Positions 1-12,195 of a stretch of DNA of 60,000 bases are shown here, in pieces (within the stretch, counting starts at the first letter, position 1; every line of letters begins with the position of its first letter). The position numbers and the translations under genes were made by a program. The stretch comes from Antedon mediterranea (Eukaryota; Echinodermata; Crinoidea; Comatulida; Antedonidae). Where the stretch lies: assembly GCF_964355755.1 (NCBI RefSeq), contig NC_092671.1, forward strand, positions 7,825,001-7,885,000, in the 5' to 3' direction. The notes beneath the pieces were generated by a model. It made no database searches, was not told the origin of the DNA, and saw only the letters and a program-made list of their open reading frames with translations.

Positions 1-271
1 AAACTTAGCCAGAACAAACTTGGTTGAACAGGAAAAACACACCGATATCATAACAAAGCTAGTACATGGGGATCAAATATGGAAGAAATAACTTCTCCTA
101 TTCTAAAAATTTCGTTCAAAACATAGGCCTAATATAATTATTTAACTTGCGCACGAAATCAACATTAGAAAGAAATAACTAATAAATCGAGGAATTGCTA
201 CATGTAGTGACTAAGGTGAATATGAATATACAAAGATAGACATTCTGAGTGCTGTATCTCCACATACTACA

Positions 272-345
272 ATATTTGTCCAGTATCATAGGAATATTTG
301 TTAATACAGCATCTCATTTGTATTACATGTGATGCCCGTAGTATC
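272..345 (+). repeat. Dispersed repeat copy, partner at 19837-19910
   Basis: This segment aligns over about 75 bp with 19837-19910. Both contain TTTGTCCAGTATCATAG, then a spacer with TAATA, then CAC/CAT-rich sequence ending in GTGAnGCCnGTA. The match is too long for chance in AT-rich DNA, so these are two copies of one interspersed family. At 19.8 kb the copy sits just beyond another repeat (19600-19750), so both may be parts of a longer element. Family unknown. Confidence 0.45.
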
Positions 346-2588
346 AGTATCAGTCAGTTTAGGTTAAAGGTTTGGTGTATGTATATATAATACATGTTGT
401 ATTATCCAATTTTCATGATTTTGGAGATTCTAGATACATTACAGTTAAACAGTGTGCACAACCCTGTTTATAATTTCATTACCTAATACTGTAATAAAAA
501 AAATTAGGCCGAAATAATGAGAAAATTATAAGGATAAAGCAATGTTACCCTCATCGTAATGTGTTAAGGAACCACGTACATTATCTTTTATGGTAGGCCT
601 ACTACTATAAGGATCGTAAAACAATATAATATTGTTATACTTAAAAGTGCTATCACCATTTAACTTTATCTATAGAGTTTGTATTGGAGAAATATTTCAA
701 AGATATGATATTTAATTTTAATTGTTTTACCATCAATATTTTAGTTAGCAGTCTGGGTAAAGCAAACGCCGACTTTGTACTTGTCCCGGTTAGTATTTTA
801 TATGTCCATGTATACATCAAGTTCACGGCTCACAGTGTCCAGAAGGGCAGCGTACTTTTCTTCATGACGTTGTACTATGTATAAACCAATCACAAGCGAC
901 GTTCAGTGGTATCTGATGTGTCGGTACCCTTTGAAGTTCTAAAAACATCGATCATTATTATAGTTTAGGCGCATAAACACATCAGTGTTATATTTTATTA
1001 CATCACGAAAGGGACATTGATTGGTATTGATTGGTTTGGGGTGGTTAACGTTCGTTTTTGTGGGTCATCATGGCGAAAAAAGGAGATTTAATCCGAAAAC
1101 AATGTTATAACCGAACATAAACTAAAACTTGATTAATATAATAACAACAACTAGGTTTTATTGACATTGTGGTTATATTCGTGGATTACCTTAATTTAAT
1201 TAATATAAAAAATAATTAATTTTTGAAAATAATTGTGAGAAGGGTGAATGTAAAGCGGTTGATTTGAAACAAAATGTGTGTTTTTTTTTTATAGAAATAG
1301 AAATATTTCTTATTGTTTTAAAGTTATATAACTACCCATACAGTTATCCTCAAATTCGCTCATTCAAAAACTCTCAATCCTTACTAATTTTTAATCATGT
1401 ACCAGTAAGAAAACTACAAAGACATATTGACGAACCATAACATAGACAAACCTGATATTTATGATTTATGGTCAGTTTAATATTTTTAAAATACCTTCAA
1501 CAAATTTAATATTAGTACTTATAGCCTAACATAAGTATAAACAATTATAACTTTGCTGATTAAACTAGCGATATCAAATGTTATAGAAGTACTTTATCAA
1601 CATATGTTTTTTCAATACTTTTTTCAGTAAGTTTTTCCAACGGTTTCTAAATGTTTCTTTCTTACTGTGCTTATTTTTAAAATAAAATAACTGGCATATT
1701 GTGACTCCGTAATGTAATTGTACTAAACGTTGTTGTTTTTTATGTTTTATTAATTCACTTTTAGTATAAAATCAATTGTTTTGCCCTATCCTGCCGAAAT
1801 TGTATACTCAAATAATTAAGAAACTTATATATTGCCATTTGAAAATTTCTGGAATGGGTTAAATTTAAATAAATTTTTGAAAAACGAAATCATTACTATT
1901 GTTTATTTTGTTGGAAAAATGAAAAACTTTATAGACACTACAACAATGGCATGTAGGCCTATTCAAAGCTTGATTTTAATCATTGTATTCCCTCAAAATG
2001 TGGGTGACAATATAAAGTTTTTTTTTTTTCAAAAATGGTTCTAAATGTAATAAACAATTGTCACGGGTAATAATATAAAATCAGAAGTTTCTTTCTTTAG
2101 GCCAAGAAGTGCTGTATATGTATAAGTTTCTGCTATAATGTTACCGCATTTTTTCTTTATACCGCAAGGTTTTAGTTTTTATCTTAGCCTACTTAAGTAA
2201 TACTTTAGATACTTTAATTTGTTGTGTTTCGTTTATTTTGTTAACTTTGTTAAAGGTGGCTCATGACTCAACAACTTGTTACACTGCTATACAACAATTT
2301 GTGTTTAATTGATTTCTATTATTTATATTCTGTCTTTTCTGTATATTATGGAAAATAAATATTATTACCACTACTGTACTATCTTTTCGGATTTTGGTTT
2401 TTCACTTACTTAATGTGATAAACTCAACTGAACGAAATATCTTACTAAAATAAATACCTTACTATTCAAGTAGGCTTATATACTGAGAAGTAGAGAAAAC
2501 CTTCAAAGAACAATATTAATTTGATAACATTATAAATATAGAGCTATTATTAAATGTTAATAAAACTTGTTTGCCAATTTGTGTTTAC

Positions 2589-2606
2589 AGGACGCCCTCT
2601 AGTAAA
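2589..2606 (-). promoter_or_regulatory. Candidate CTCF-type site, reverse orientation
   Basis: The minus strand reads TACTAGAGGGCGTCC, which fits the bilaterian CTCF core (CCAnnAGRGGGCGC-like) at most informative positions. It lies about 145 bp upstream of the plus-strand homeobox exon. Binding is inferred from the motif alone. Confidence 0.35.
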
Positions 2607-2749
2607 ATAAAGAATGTGTGGGAATTTCTTCTGCAGTGAGTTACGATCGGGCCTACTTATTTATATAAAATTATATTATCGTGAACGTAGAGATTTATAT
2701 TATTATTGAAGTATAGATTTATATTATTTTCTTTTCCTTTTTTTAACAG

Positions 2750-3015
2750 AGGGAGGTCCGCCGGGATGGATGTTCACATTCGCTACATTTCCACGACGGA
2801 CTAAAAGAAGGCCGTACTCAAAAGTTCAAATCTTTGAATTGGAGAAAGAATTTCAACTGCATCAATACCTAACACGTGATCGACGCGCCAGACTATCACA
2901 ATCGTTAACGCTCACAGAGCGTCAAGTTAAAATATGGTTTCAAAATCGCCGAATGAAACAGAAAAAGTTGAATGAAAAAGAAAAGAAGGAAAAAGTTTCA
3001 TCAGTGACGTCATAA
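2750..3015 (+). CDS. Posterior Hox gene (Hox11/13 type), last exon with complete homeobox; 5' part outside window
   Basis: This encodes a sequence-specific DNA-binding transcription factor that would act in the nucleus in axial patterning. The exon opens after an acceptor at 2748-2749 with two bases that finish a split codon (phase 1, as in the sister gene), then 87 residues to TAA. A complete 60-residue homeodomain occupies 2794-2973, with the helix-3 core WFQNRRMK (W48, F49, Q50, N51, R53). PYSK at 7-10, YLTRDRR at 25-31 and RQVKIWFQ place it in the posterior class. Nine residues before the homeodomain is a Trp in PPGWMF, resembling the PBX-contact motif. The C-terminal tail is short and Lys/Glu-rich (13 residues). 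Relative to the sister gene it has H23-Q24 in place of N23-M24, and Q56 in place of M56. It may be a, b or c of the ambulacrarian Hox11/13 set; I cannot tell which. An alternative acceptor two bases downstream would give phase 0. Confidence 0.93.
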
Positions 3016-3358
3016 TTTGATTATGATTTTAGCGTGATTGAATCAAGTAAAACTTTAATGTAAGAACACTGCGGTACACAAAGTGACAAAAATAATTGAG
3101 GTCTGTATTACATGAGTTAGGTATACTTCGAAAGTAACATGAGAATGTTACCTTGCTTATAATATTGTATGATTAGTTAATAGAGTAATTAATTATTCAT
3201 ATCACATGATGTGCGATCAAACGAAATCAGTAAATTAATTGGTAACGAATTGTTAGACTGGATTCAAGTTGGGATAGATTTCTACCTCACTCGGACCCCA
3301 TTATTAAAAAAAGGTTATGAGTACAAATCATGCTCCTGATAGTTTCAGAAACGATAGT

Positions 3359-3364
3359 AATAAA
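3359..3364 (+). terminator. Possible polyadenylation signal AATAAA of the plus-strand Hox gene
   Basis: A canonical AATAAA lies about 345 bp after the stop codon at 3015. Such hexamers are common by chance in AT-rich DNA, so this is only a reasonable candidate for the 3' end. Confidence 0.25.
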
Positions 3365-5190
3365 GAGGAAATAATCCTGATCACTATTTAGTTATTATTA
3401 ATTAATTATTTTCATAGAAGAGGCTTAATATACAAAACGCACAATAAACTGATTTGTATATCTGGGTTTATTGTAAATAATAGTTCCAAACGACTGCAGT
3501 GTAGTGTACTTTACTATTAGAAACGTGTTGATATCAAAGCTTACGCGCGCGTAGATCTATAAGAATTGCATTCTGCGTAAGGTTTTCATAATCGCTATTA
3601 TGATTGGTACCGTAACGTAATTCCGGGAAAGTTTTGAAATTCAATCTTACATGATAGTAAAACCTAATTTCTTTTCACATTATACATAAGACAAACTAAC
3701 AACAAACTAACGTATTACTGTATTAGGTTTATTTTGTAATATTTACAAGGAAAGATTAAATTTCGTTCTTCCATATTTATAATCATTGACAAATTATAGA
3801 AAAGTAAAAATCAACTTTCTTGGTAAAACCTTCTTTTCGTAGACAAGCCATGGCAAACGCACAAAAGTGATATATGGTATTGTAGGCCTATGGGTGTAGT
3901 TTATAATAACAATCATCAATTGTATAAGACTTGTACATTGTAAAAGCAGGATATAGAATTTAATGCTGTCAGATATAGGACCTTCCTTCAAGCCAGTTAA
4001 TGATAAGCCAACAGACACGAAACACATATCTGGGTTTATAATAATTGACAATTTTTGAAAGATTACCATTATTGTCATTTCATTTTTATCTGTTTTATAT
4101 ATGATATGTCAAACGTGTTTATATTGGAAAATTTAATATTATTTTGTTGTGTATCTCTTTCTAACCGTTTATACAACATTGTTGAAATATCAATGCTATA
4201 AATAAAAAAATACTATAAATATTGAGCACCTTTCCAAAAAAAATGGGAGAAGATATGTTCTAAGAATTATAATGATGATGTGTTGTATTGTACCTCCGTG
4301 TAAAATGTTTTTTCAGATTAACTGATGATAGAGTTTGTGTTTGTGTAGATCTATCGGCCGAACTTAGCCCTAATTTACTTTTGCAAGTTGTAAATTCACA
4401 TTTAATGTATTGTAAATAAACAGTGCTCCAATTGGCGCGTTTTCGTTTATATTTATTGATGGTAAACTTCCATGTGTCATTCGTATAAGCATGTGTGAAT
4501 TATTATGAAATGAGAGTTTTAAATCATTGCCAATTACACTTACAGTGTAACGCATGCCCACAACCTAATCGGCGTTGTGATAACTTCCAAATTATAAAAT
4601 CTGGTTGCAAGCACGCATCATGTTTGTTATTGATTCGTCGTCTTTGGTGACGTCAAACATTGGCTAAAATTGAATGGAAGTAGCCACAATAAAAAAAAGA
4701 GTAGGCCTACAAGGTATAGGAAAATTTATAAAAAAAAGTATGTACTTATAAGTTTTGAAGGTTTTTATTTAAGTAATAGTTTTGTTTAAGTTTTATTTGT
4801 TCCGCTTAAGTTTATTTAACTCAAGGAATAGGAAAACCTTGCTTTTTAAAAAACAATTTATTTAAAAGTTGTTAAATAAAATATGATGATAAAAAATGTA
4901 CGTTTTCCCTACACCTTGAATTAGCATGCACCTAATAACTATTCAAATTATTTAGGTAAATATGTACGGTAATGATAAATTTTGAAAAGTGTTTATTTAT
5001 TAACACTACTCATTTAACTAATTGATAATGGTTACGGTATCGTCCTTTAGAACATATTGTACTTATAAAATAAAAGTATAGCAGGTTGGGTGACTATGCT
5101 TCATCCGCCTATGTTTGCAGTATTCTCTTTGTGTTACAATTTAATATGAATTATCACAAACTAAGGCAAAATATACGTTATATGTCTAAG

Positions 5191-5219
5191 CAGGGAAGAG
5201 TTAATTTAACTCTTCCCTG
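5191..5219. repeat. 29 bp perfect hairpin palindrome
   Basis: Arms of 14 bp (CAGGGAAGAGTTAA and its exact complement) flank a single central T. Related hairpins with the same CAGGGAAGA start lie at 5764-5792 and 11243-11275, so this is probably a small repeat family or the end of a degenerate element, not a unique site. Confidence 0.6.
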
Positions 5220-5763
5220 GTCTAAGTGTCTAGTAAAATATATCTCTAATGTTTTCAAAACAATGCTGACAAGATATAGATATTTTAACAGACGGTCTAC
5301 AAATTATGAGTGAAAAAGCGTGGTATTTTATTAAGTTTTAAGAAACTAATTTAAAATGTATAAATATTTGTTGCCAGTAAACAGACCATGCCAGGTGACT
5401 AAACGTCTTTTGTTGTATAATTTACAGGGTCTGCTATAAATAAATGTTGATACCACAAGCGTTTTCAATTTGTATTTGTGTAATTTTATTTGTACCGATG
5501 TACTGTATAGTAGAGTATGTACAACATAAACCTCTTTTGGCATACCACTATTTGAAGGACACTTTGTTGAGTCCCACAGTAAATTTATTCACTGTCTTAT
5601 GGAATAACACCTACAAATTGAGTTTAGTTACCGGGGATATCGTAACCGTATTAAAAGAAGATTGAAAGAATAGTTATACAAACTAAAGGAAGATGCAAGA
5701 AAGTTATGGAAAATGAAGGGGTCAGTGATGAGGAAACAAAACACATACACAATGATAGTATTT

Positions 5764-5792
5764 AATCAGGGAAGATTTACTCTTCCTTGATT
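5764..5792. repeat. Imperfect hairpin related to the one at 5191
   Basis: AATCAGGGAAGA and TCTTCCTTGATT pair with one mismatch around a five-base TTTAC loop. It shares the GGGAAGA/TCTTCC core with 5191-5219, about 570 bp away. Confidence 0.45.
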
Positions 5793-6216
5793 TAATGAAG
5801 CTTCTTATGTACCGTATTCCTATTAACCTTGTCCTGTAGATTGGTTTGTGACACAGTAGGATAAATGTTAATCAAAAATTACCATAAAGTGACCAGAAGT
5901 GATATAACATAGTGAAGTTACTAAGTGTAAACGCATTTAAATTTGGGCTTCAAGGACTGAGCAAAAGTATTATTGTATCTTAGTTATTCCATCTAGTCTA
6001 ATTGGTTAGAAGTGGATTAAACGTCAGATTCCCCAATAGATAAATAAGTCCTCTACACAATTAACTCGCCGATCCATATACGCTGTTTAAGTCATATTGT
6101 TTTATATAACGCATATTTAAAACTTAATTGGGTAGAAGGACCATCATTAATTCATAAATTAATTTTATTTAGTTGCTTAGCAGTTTGTCCTCTTACAGTC
6201 GTTGCAAACTTTAACG

Positions 6217-6233
6217 TACCTTGGTGGCGCTAT
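6217..6233 (+). promoter_or_regulatory. Candidate CTCF-type site, forward orientation
   Basis: CCTTGGTGGCGCTATT matches the GGTGGCGC form of the CTCF core that is shared by flies and vertebrates. It sits in the spacer between the two Hox genes. Motif match only. Confidence 0.35.
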
Positions 6234-6974
6234 TTCAATTGCGATAAAGACGATAACATTGCACTGTCATTGCAAACTGGAATCGTAGTACAGAATCGCT
6301 AAACATTAAGCTGAGTTGAAGGACAGCCCACGGAAACGTAAAAGTTTAGGCTACCGTTCTAGACTTATAGTGTCAAAATTCATGATACTTATTTAACTCA
6401 CAATTATTATTTTTTCCATCAAATGCCTAGCGTCAAATTAGTATAATAGACATAAAATTATGACTACTGTATTGCGCGAGAGTAATGGGTAAATAAAATC
6501 AATTAAATTAAGTGGTAAATTCGCTAAGTTACAGACTCATTCATCCGTAAATGTGTCATCAAAACTATCTTTCTGGGTCGTGGATGGGTTACTGTTGTAA
6601 ATGGTTTATCAGGTGGTCCAGTTGAGGGGGCGATGGGTGTGCGTACACGTAGGTAGTGCCTGCACCGTTTCCAACGCACTTTCATTTCTAAATACATAAT
6701 TAAGTAAAATGATTCATGATTAAAAACAAATATTTGTCGAGTGAAATTCTCCGTAGCTGATTTCAACGAAAGGTATTTCTATCTTTCGCTTTGGTTAAAA
6801 TAAGAATAAATTACTAATCCTTTAATAAACCATAACAAAAAGCAATAACTAAAATAATTTAAATATAATGATCTAAAAAAATACAACTTGTTTTATTTAT
6901 TATAATCCTATATTTTCTTTTTATTCAAACACATGTATACATCAACAGTAGAATGTAGTGTAATGATTATATCA

Positions 6975-6994
6975 ATTCCGCCCTCTAGGACTAA
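6975..6994 (-). promoter_or_regulatory. Candidate CTCF-type site, reverse orientation
   Basis: The minus strand reads GTCCTAGAGGGCGGAAT, with the CCTAGAGGGCG core close to the CTCF consensus. Orientation matches the candidate at 2589-2606. Motif match only. Confidence 0.35.
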
Positions 6995-9319
6995 ACTTTT
7001 TATTTGTTGTCATAATAATAGTAGTTTATATCTCTATGTCGTCATAACAAACTAAACTTTATGCATCGAGAAAAAGAAATGATTATGATGTTCTTCTAAG
7101 TATAATTAATTGTATAAATTCATTTTAAATGAAACTTTCGTTTATATATAAACGTATTTTTAAAACTAAAATGTAAATTACAACGAAATTATAATGTATT
7201 TAAATTTATATTTCAATGTAATTCTCAAACAAAGTTTAAGGGCACGAGGCCTGGTGAAAAGGTCATATCTTTATTACAATTATCACCATTTCATCGCATA
7301 ATGAGTCAATTTCAGTTGTGAACCTTAATTTTTTGTGGCTTTTACATTGTGTAATACCGCCCCCATCGTTAGCTCTATGATTTTTGCTTACATACATAAA
7401 TATTAACCTATTAAGTATAGTATTAATAAGAAACCAAATTACCCTACTGTCTGTACTTATTATACTTTAATAATGGCATTAACTGACGACGGCTAAGACG
7501 ATGTTAAAAAAACAATCGTTCCATGCGATCAATCATTAACCAATTGTGTTATACAATGTCAAGTCCATTAATTTCATATTAGTATAAAATGTATGCCTGG
7601 AAGAAACCATTAACTAGTAAGTATCTGCTGACGAACACAAGACCGAGTACATCTTCAAGATTCATTAGTAATAAATTATCTGCTAGTTCTCATCAATTAA
7701 AGGCAATTAATCAAGGAAAATGGTCGTAATATTTTGATTAAATCGACGAACGTTTGTGTAACTAAATTAGGTTTAGAGACCATTGTATTAAAATTGTAAT
7801 AATAACTGTAGAAATACTTTAGATATTCGATTGTAATTATTTGTGTATATAAATGGATGTTATATTTCATTGAGCCGCTAAGTAGTTGCTAACTAACTAA
7901 CTAACTGACCGACCGGAGAGACTGTTTCTATCTACATGTTACTGGATTTCTCAGTGGGCACAGTTGAATAACTTTGGTGGGTAGGAACCAACTTACACGG
8001 GGTAAATAACTAAGCATGGACGTTTTTATGATTTACTCTCATGGAAGGCCTAACAGTATAACACGATAAATGTCTCCCTCTATTATGCCGTACTTTTTGG
8101 TCATAATTATTATAAATAAATTGTTCTCGGGTATCGAACCAGTAATTTCACTAATAGGCGTTTCCAATGCTTTTATGATATTCCCTTAAATGTCGAGCTT
8201 AGCAAGAGCTAGAAAAGCTGTACCGACAAAAATGTATACGGTACTTGCCAATTCATGACTACCAAGTATTATACGGTAGGCCTATGAAACTTTTGTAGGG
8301 TCGTGACATGAAATTCTGTCCTTTATTTATTATTTATTTCACTCCAAACCAACAGCGGAACATTGCCACTAACATGCTGGCTAAAAACTACTTTAGATAA
8401 AAATATAATTGATTGTACAGACAGAAAAACAAGATGACATCGAAAATACAAAAAAATGATATTACAGGTTAACTAAGTGATGTAAAATAATGGAACGTAA
8501 AGAAGCGATGCCATGGTAAAAAAATATCGATATTGGTGTTATTACTCAACAACAATTTTGCTGGTTTTTCTCCGGATTTGTAGACTTATATATCTAATTA
8601 ATTTTGAATTTGAACGTTTTAAAATATATTAGCCTATACAGAATAAACAATTCTATAAGGTTAATTGGATTTTAATACCATTCATTATAAGCAACTCGAT
8701 GAGTTATTATATCTATATTCCGTTCACCACCTGTTAGGTCTTTAATTAATTTATAATCTTATACACATTATTTTCTCTTATACAATAACAAGATTATGTC
8801 TACTGATATGCCAATTGAACAAAAAGACAAAGACTGTAATCCATTCTGCAAAATCATAAACAGAAATTGTACATCATCCTATTTCTGCTCAATTACAATT
8901 CATACTGAAAAATTCACGTCGATAGGAATTGCATTGACCGTTCTGGGAACTGCGCAAACATGTTTCAGATACAAATCGTCATAAACAAACGATTTTTAAA
9001 ATACAAAAATGTGGACTTATAAAGTGTATTGGTCTGGTTCTGATGAGACGTACAAATCTACAGAAAAAAAAAATTGGAATTAATATTCCCCTATGGACAA
9101 AGTTAAGAAAATGTCAACGCCTCAAACCTAATAAAAAGAAGGGTCATGTTGTCTAATGACACCAAAACCACTGGAGATCTGACGACGATTTTAAAATTAT
9201 ACACATCGTACACATACTAAATTGTGAAATATTGCTCTATAGAGTCGATGTCTTCGATGTCCTGGGAGTTTAGGGTGCAAATATATGAGTTTACTGACTG
9301 TTAACGGGATGAATCTAAA

Positions 9320-9395
9320 ACTTACTATTCGGACGCAACGCAATTGCGTAAGTGCAACGTAAGTGATTCAACCAATCACCAGTGGCGGATTATTC
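9320..9395. repeat. Possible mobile-element end, CG-rich palindromic patch
   Basis: GACGCAACGCAATTGCGTAA followed by GTGCAACGTAAGTGATTC and ACCAATCACCAGTGGCGGAT stands out from the AT-rich background. It has CpG-bearing self-complementary words (GCAATTGC), as seen at the ends of many marine-animal DNA transposons. No second copy was found in the window, so the call is tentative. Confidence 0.25.
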
Positions 9396-11242
9396 AAACT
9401 GTTAGGTTGGGTCTACTGCGTCTAGAGTTAACACGCTTAACCCTCAAATCCCACCTACATAATGTAACGAATCAATAACATAAAACAAATTATTTCCGAA
9501 CAGAATTATAACTAGGACCTTTAGTATCGGTTTTTAAGATGTTATCCGACGTCGGTATTGGAACTAATAATCGATATGATAACAAGTTATTTTGACGTCG
9601 AATTTCTGCAGACCTGCACATTTTAAAACGGTTGGGACTCATTTTTCTCTTTTATTTGTTTTACCACTTAAACTAGCATGTATAAAAAGGTGACGATTAG
9701 TTATAATTAAAACCAGTCTGAGGTACAAACACTTAACGTGTCTGTTGGTCAAATTATGAGGCCCTCGATTCTAATGGTCACTCATTAAAGTCATTGGGAT
9801 GACCATTTTGTGGTCACTTCCAAAAAACTTAGGCGCCTATTTCAAATTATTGCTGTCGCCTTTACTCGAATTCTTTCTATTGTTATGGGGTCAGAATATT
9901 TAGTGATTGTGAACTGGATTTAGGAGATGTTTGTGTAAACAATCCACGGGCTCTAACTAGACCCATAACATTGGCATATATACAGTACATTAAATACTAT
10001 ATTATTTGTATTAGTTTTAAATTTGTTTATTTACTGGAATGTAGGAGATTTAAGCGAACAAATCTACAGGCTCAAGATGGGTACAGAAAATTGAAATTAA
10101 CCCATAAAATTGGAATATATTAAACATAAATTATATAATTATTATTTACATTAATTCCAAATGTAAAATGTTTAAGGTATTTGTGCATTAAAAAAGTAAT
10201 TACACTTATGAATCATTAACCTAACCAACAGTTGGTAATACAATACAGGTTATAATAATAATACGGATACTCGACGGGACTTTCCATCAATACAAAAGAA
10301 ACAGACAATTATTTTGTATTTTCTACTATACAAATAAATTATCAAAATTATATCATAGGTCAATAAACTGACAGAAAGGTAAAATCATATGTATTCTTTT
10401 GAAATGTAAATTCACCACACATGTTGGTTGAAATATTTGACATCAATAGTAATTTTAGTATAAATCAATTTTTGTTTTTTAAATATCATTATTAATAATG
10501 TCAACATTTGTAAATTTGTTCAAATATATATTTTTTTAAATTTTCAATTCAACTAAATAGCAGTTCATATCAAAACCATATTGAAAAACAATATAATATT
10601 TTGTGTAGATAGAACAATTATTGTAATATTTTCTTTTTACTCGCCGATGGGGTTCAACTCGCTTATAACCCATTGGCGACGCTGGTTATACAACAAAGGA
10701 CAAGAAACCAGACACTATTTAGAAACATGGGTTGGTATACAATATCCTACAACAATAACCCAACTTCAAGGGTGACTTTCTGTTGATCCAAAACAGATAA
10801 CAAAATAATATTATTGAATCAGAAATATTGTGTAAAAGAATATTAAGAAAGAAATAGACGCCGTATTGTAGAAAAAGTTGTTTTCCTCGGAAGCCAGAAA
10901 GAATAAGACAACTGCTTGGGTTCAAAGTGCTGAATCTGCAGCCAAACACCCGCAACATTTCACACATATTTTCAGCTCTACAGTTTTACTATCATTTTGT
11001 AAAATATAATATACAATAGAATTATACAATAATGGAGAAAACGATTAGTAATGATGAAGATGATGTTTTTACAAATTTAGAATGTTATATAACTATAGGT
11101 TACAATTGTGAGAATAAAGAAGAGAAGGAAGAAGAAAGAAATTATGGCGAGTCTATCAATAGGAAAAGAGAGACTATACTCATAAAATAAACAAACGATT
11201 AAAAAAAACGTCTAAAAACTTATGGAGATCGTGCTAGTTTGA

Positions 11243-11275
11243 GCAGGGAAAGAGTAAATGTCACTCTTCACTGAA
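11243..11275. repeat. Degenerate relative of the 5191 hairpin
   Basis: GCAGGGAAAGAGTAAA followed by ACTCTTCACTG keeps the CAGGGAA..GAGT start and an imperfect complement. It looks like a third, decayed copy of the hairpins at 5191 and 5764. Confidence 0.3.
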
Positions 11276-12032
11276 GGTATACGTAATATACCAATCTCAC
11301 TTACTAGCAAAGGATTTTGGGACCCTTTGGTTGTAAGGCAAGCCATGGTCTCAAAACCGCCCCATTAGGGCCGAGAGTCAACAATGTAAGATGTAATAAA
11401 TGGTAGGCCTACTCTCAAATTCTAAATCCCAACCCCCACTATAATTATTTAATACAATTTTGTCGCTGCCACAAACGATTCATACCTGTATTTTGTTTGC
11501 TTGATGATTCATTCTATTGTTAGAATGTACGTTAATGTAAAGCGTGCACAAAATGTTGGATACTATACCCATTCAATCATTGACCGACATATACCTAATA
11601 TCTAGGGACGTCCTTGGTCCAAACCACTATAACGCCCTTTGGTTACTGACCTGGACAAAGGCTTAAATCAGGTCAGTGTGAAGTTTATAATTGTAAAAAT
11701 AATTAGATATTTGCTAAAGAATATAATGAAAGTTATTGAAAAAAGATTTTTCAATGGTTAAGCTAATAGTTCTTGTAATCTGTAAGGTATTTTCTACACG
11801 CTATTAAAAATAATCTATATGGTCCACTCATCAAATTTGAAAATAAAGAAAGAAAACAATGAAGCAGAAGAGAAAAGTGACATCTTGACATCAAGACATC
11901 TTTTAAAGAATCACAGCATTGTGTTTTTATTATAGAAATGTTATAATGTAAAATAGTAGAAACGCCAACAAACGAATACTATACCAATATTTTTAGTTCT
12001 ATCTCAATTTAAGGTTTAGAATACTGTGCACG

Positions 12033-12195
12033 GCCTAGTCTACATACACTTTTTTTTCGGAGTTTACTTCAGTTTGCAAGGTGTAGACAAAATGCAGAAA
12101 ACTAGTTTGCAGAAGTCTACAATTATAGTTTTCTAGTGTAGATCAGTTGACAAACTTTGGAAACATGCAGAAATTTGTAGAAGTCTACAACAGCA
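12033..12195. repeat. Patch of short direct and inverted repeats (GTAGA / TCTAC)
   Basis: Words such as GTGTAGA, ATGCAGAAA and AGAAGTCTACAA recur: ATGCAGAAA near 12090 and 12165, and AGAAGTCTACAA near 12111 and 12177. A nearby reversed form, CTAGTGTAGA, is also present. The TCTACAC words resemble the ends of the element at 18351-18518, so this may be a scrambled relative. Confidence 0.3.

Larger units (their letters stand above)
1..2749 (+). other. Left flank, probably the intron before a Hox homeobox exon
   Basis: No coding exon is visible on either strand; the open frames are short, AT-driven and lack protein-like composition. The segment ends in a pyrimidine-rich tract and AACAG (acceptor AG at 2748-2749) directly before the homeobox exon, so at least its right part should be intron. 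I looked for the Ser/Ala/Tyr/Gln-rich first exon seen in the sister gene and did not find it, so exon 1 of the plus-strand gene is most likely left of the window. That is credible because the sister gene has a 9.8 kb intron at the same place. The segment also holds a dispersed-repeat copy (272-345) and one CTCF-like motif (2589-2606). Confidence 0.6.

Noticed and set aside
1-2749. Search for exon 1 of the plus-strand Hox gene
   Set aside because: No Ser/Ala/Tyr-rich frame ending in a phase-1 donor was found; exon 1 is probably outside the window.
6524-6766. 80-codon minus-strand frame, Pro/Arg/Thr-containing
   Set aside because: Composition is somewhat protein-like, but no family, splice context or conservation can be claimed; kept only as a note.
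8127-8165. GGTATCGAACC word resembling a tRNA T-arm
   Set aside because: No D-arm, anticodon stem or acceptor stem can be drawn around it.
8796-8984. 62-codon plus-strand frame with several Cys
   Set aside because: Starts with ATG but is short, isolated and unrecognised; no signal peptide or promoter evidence.
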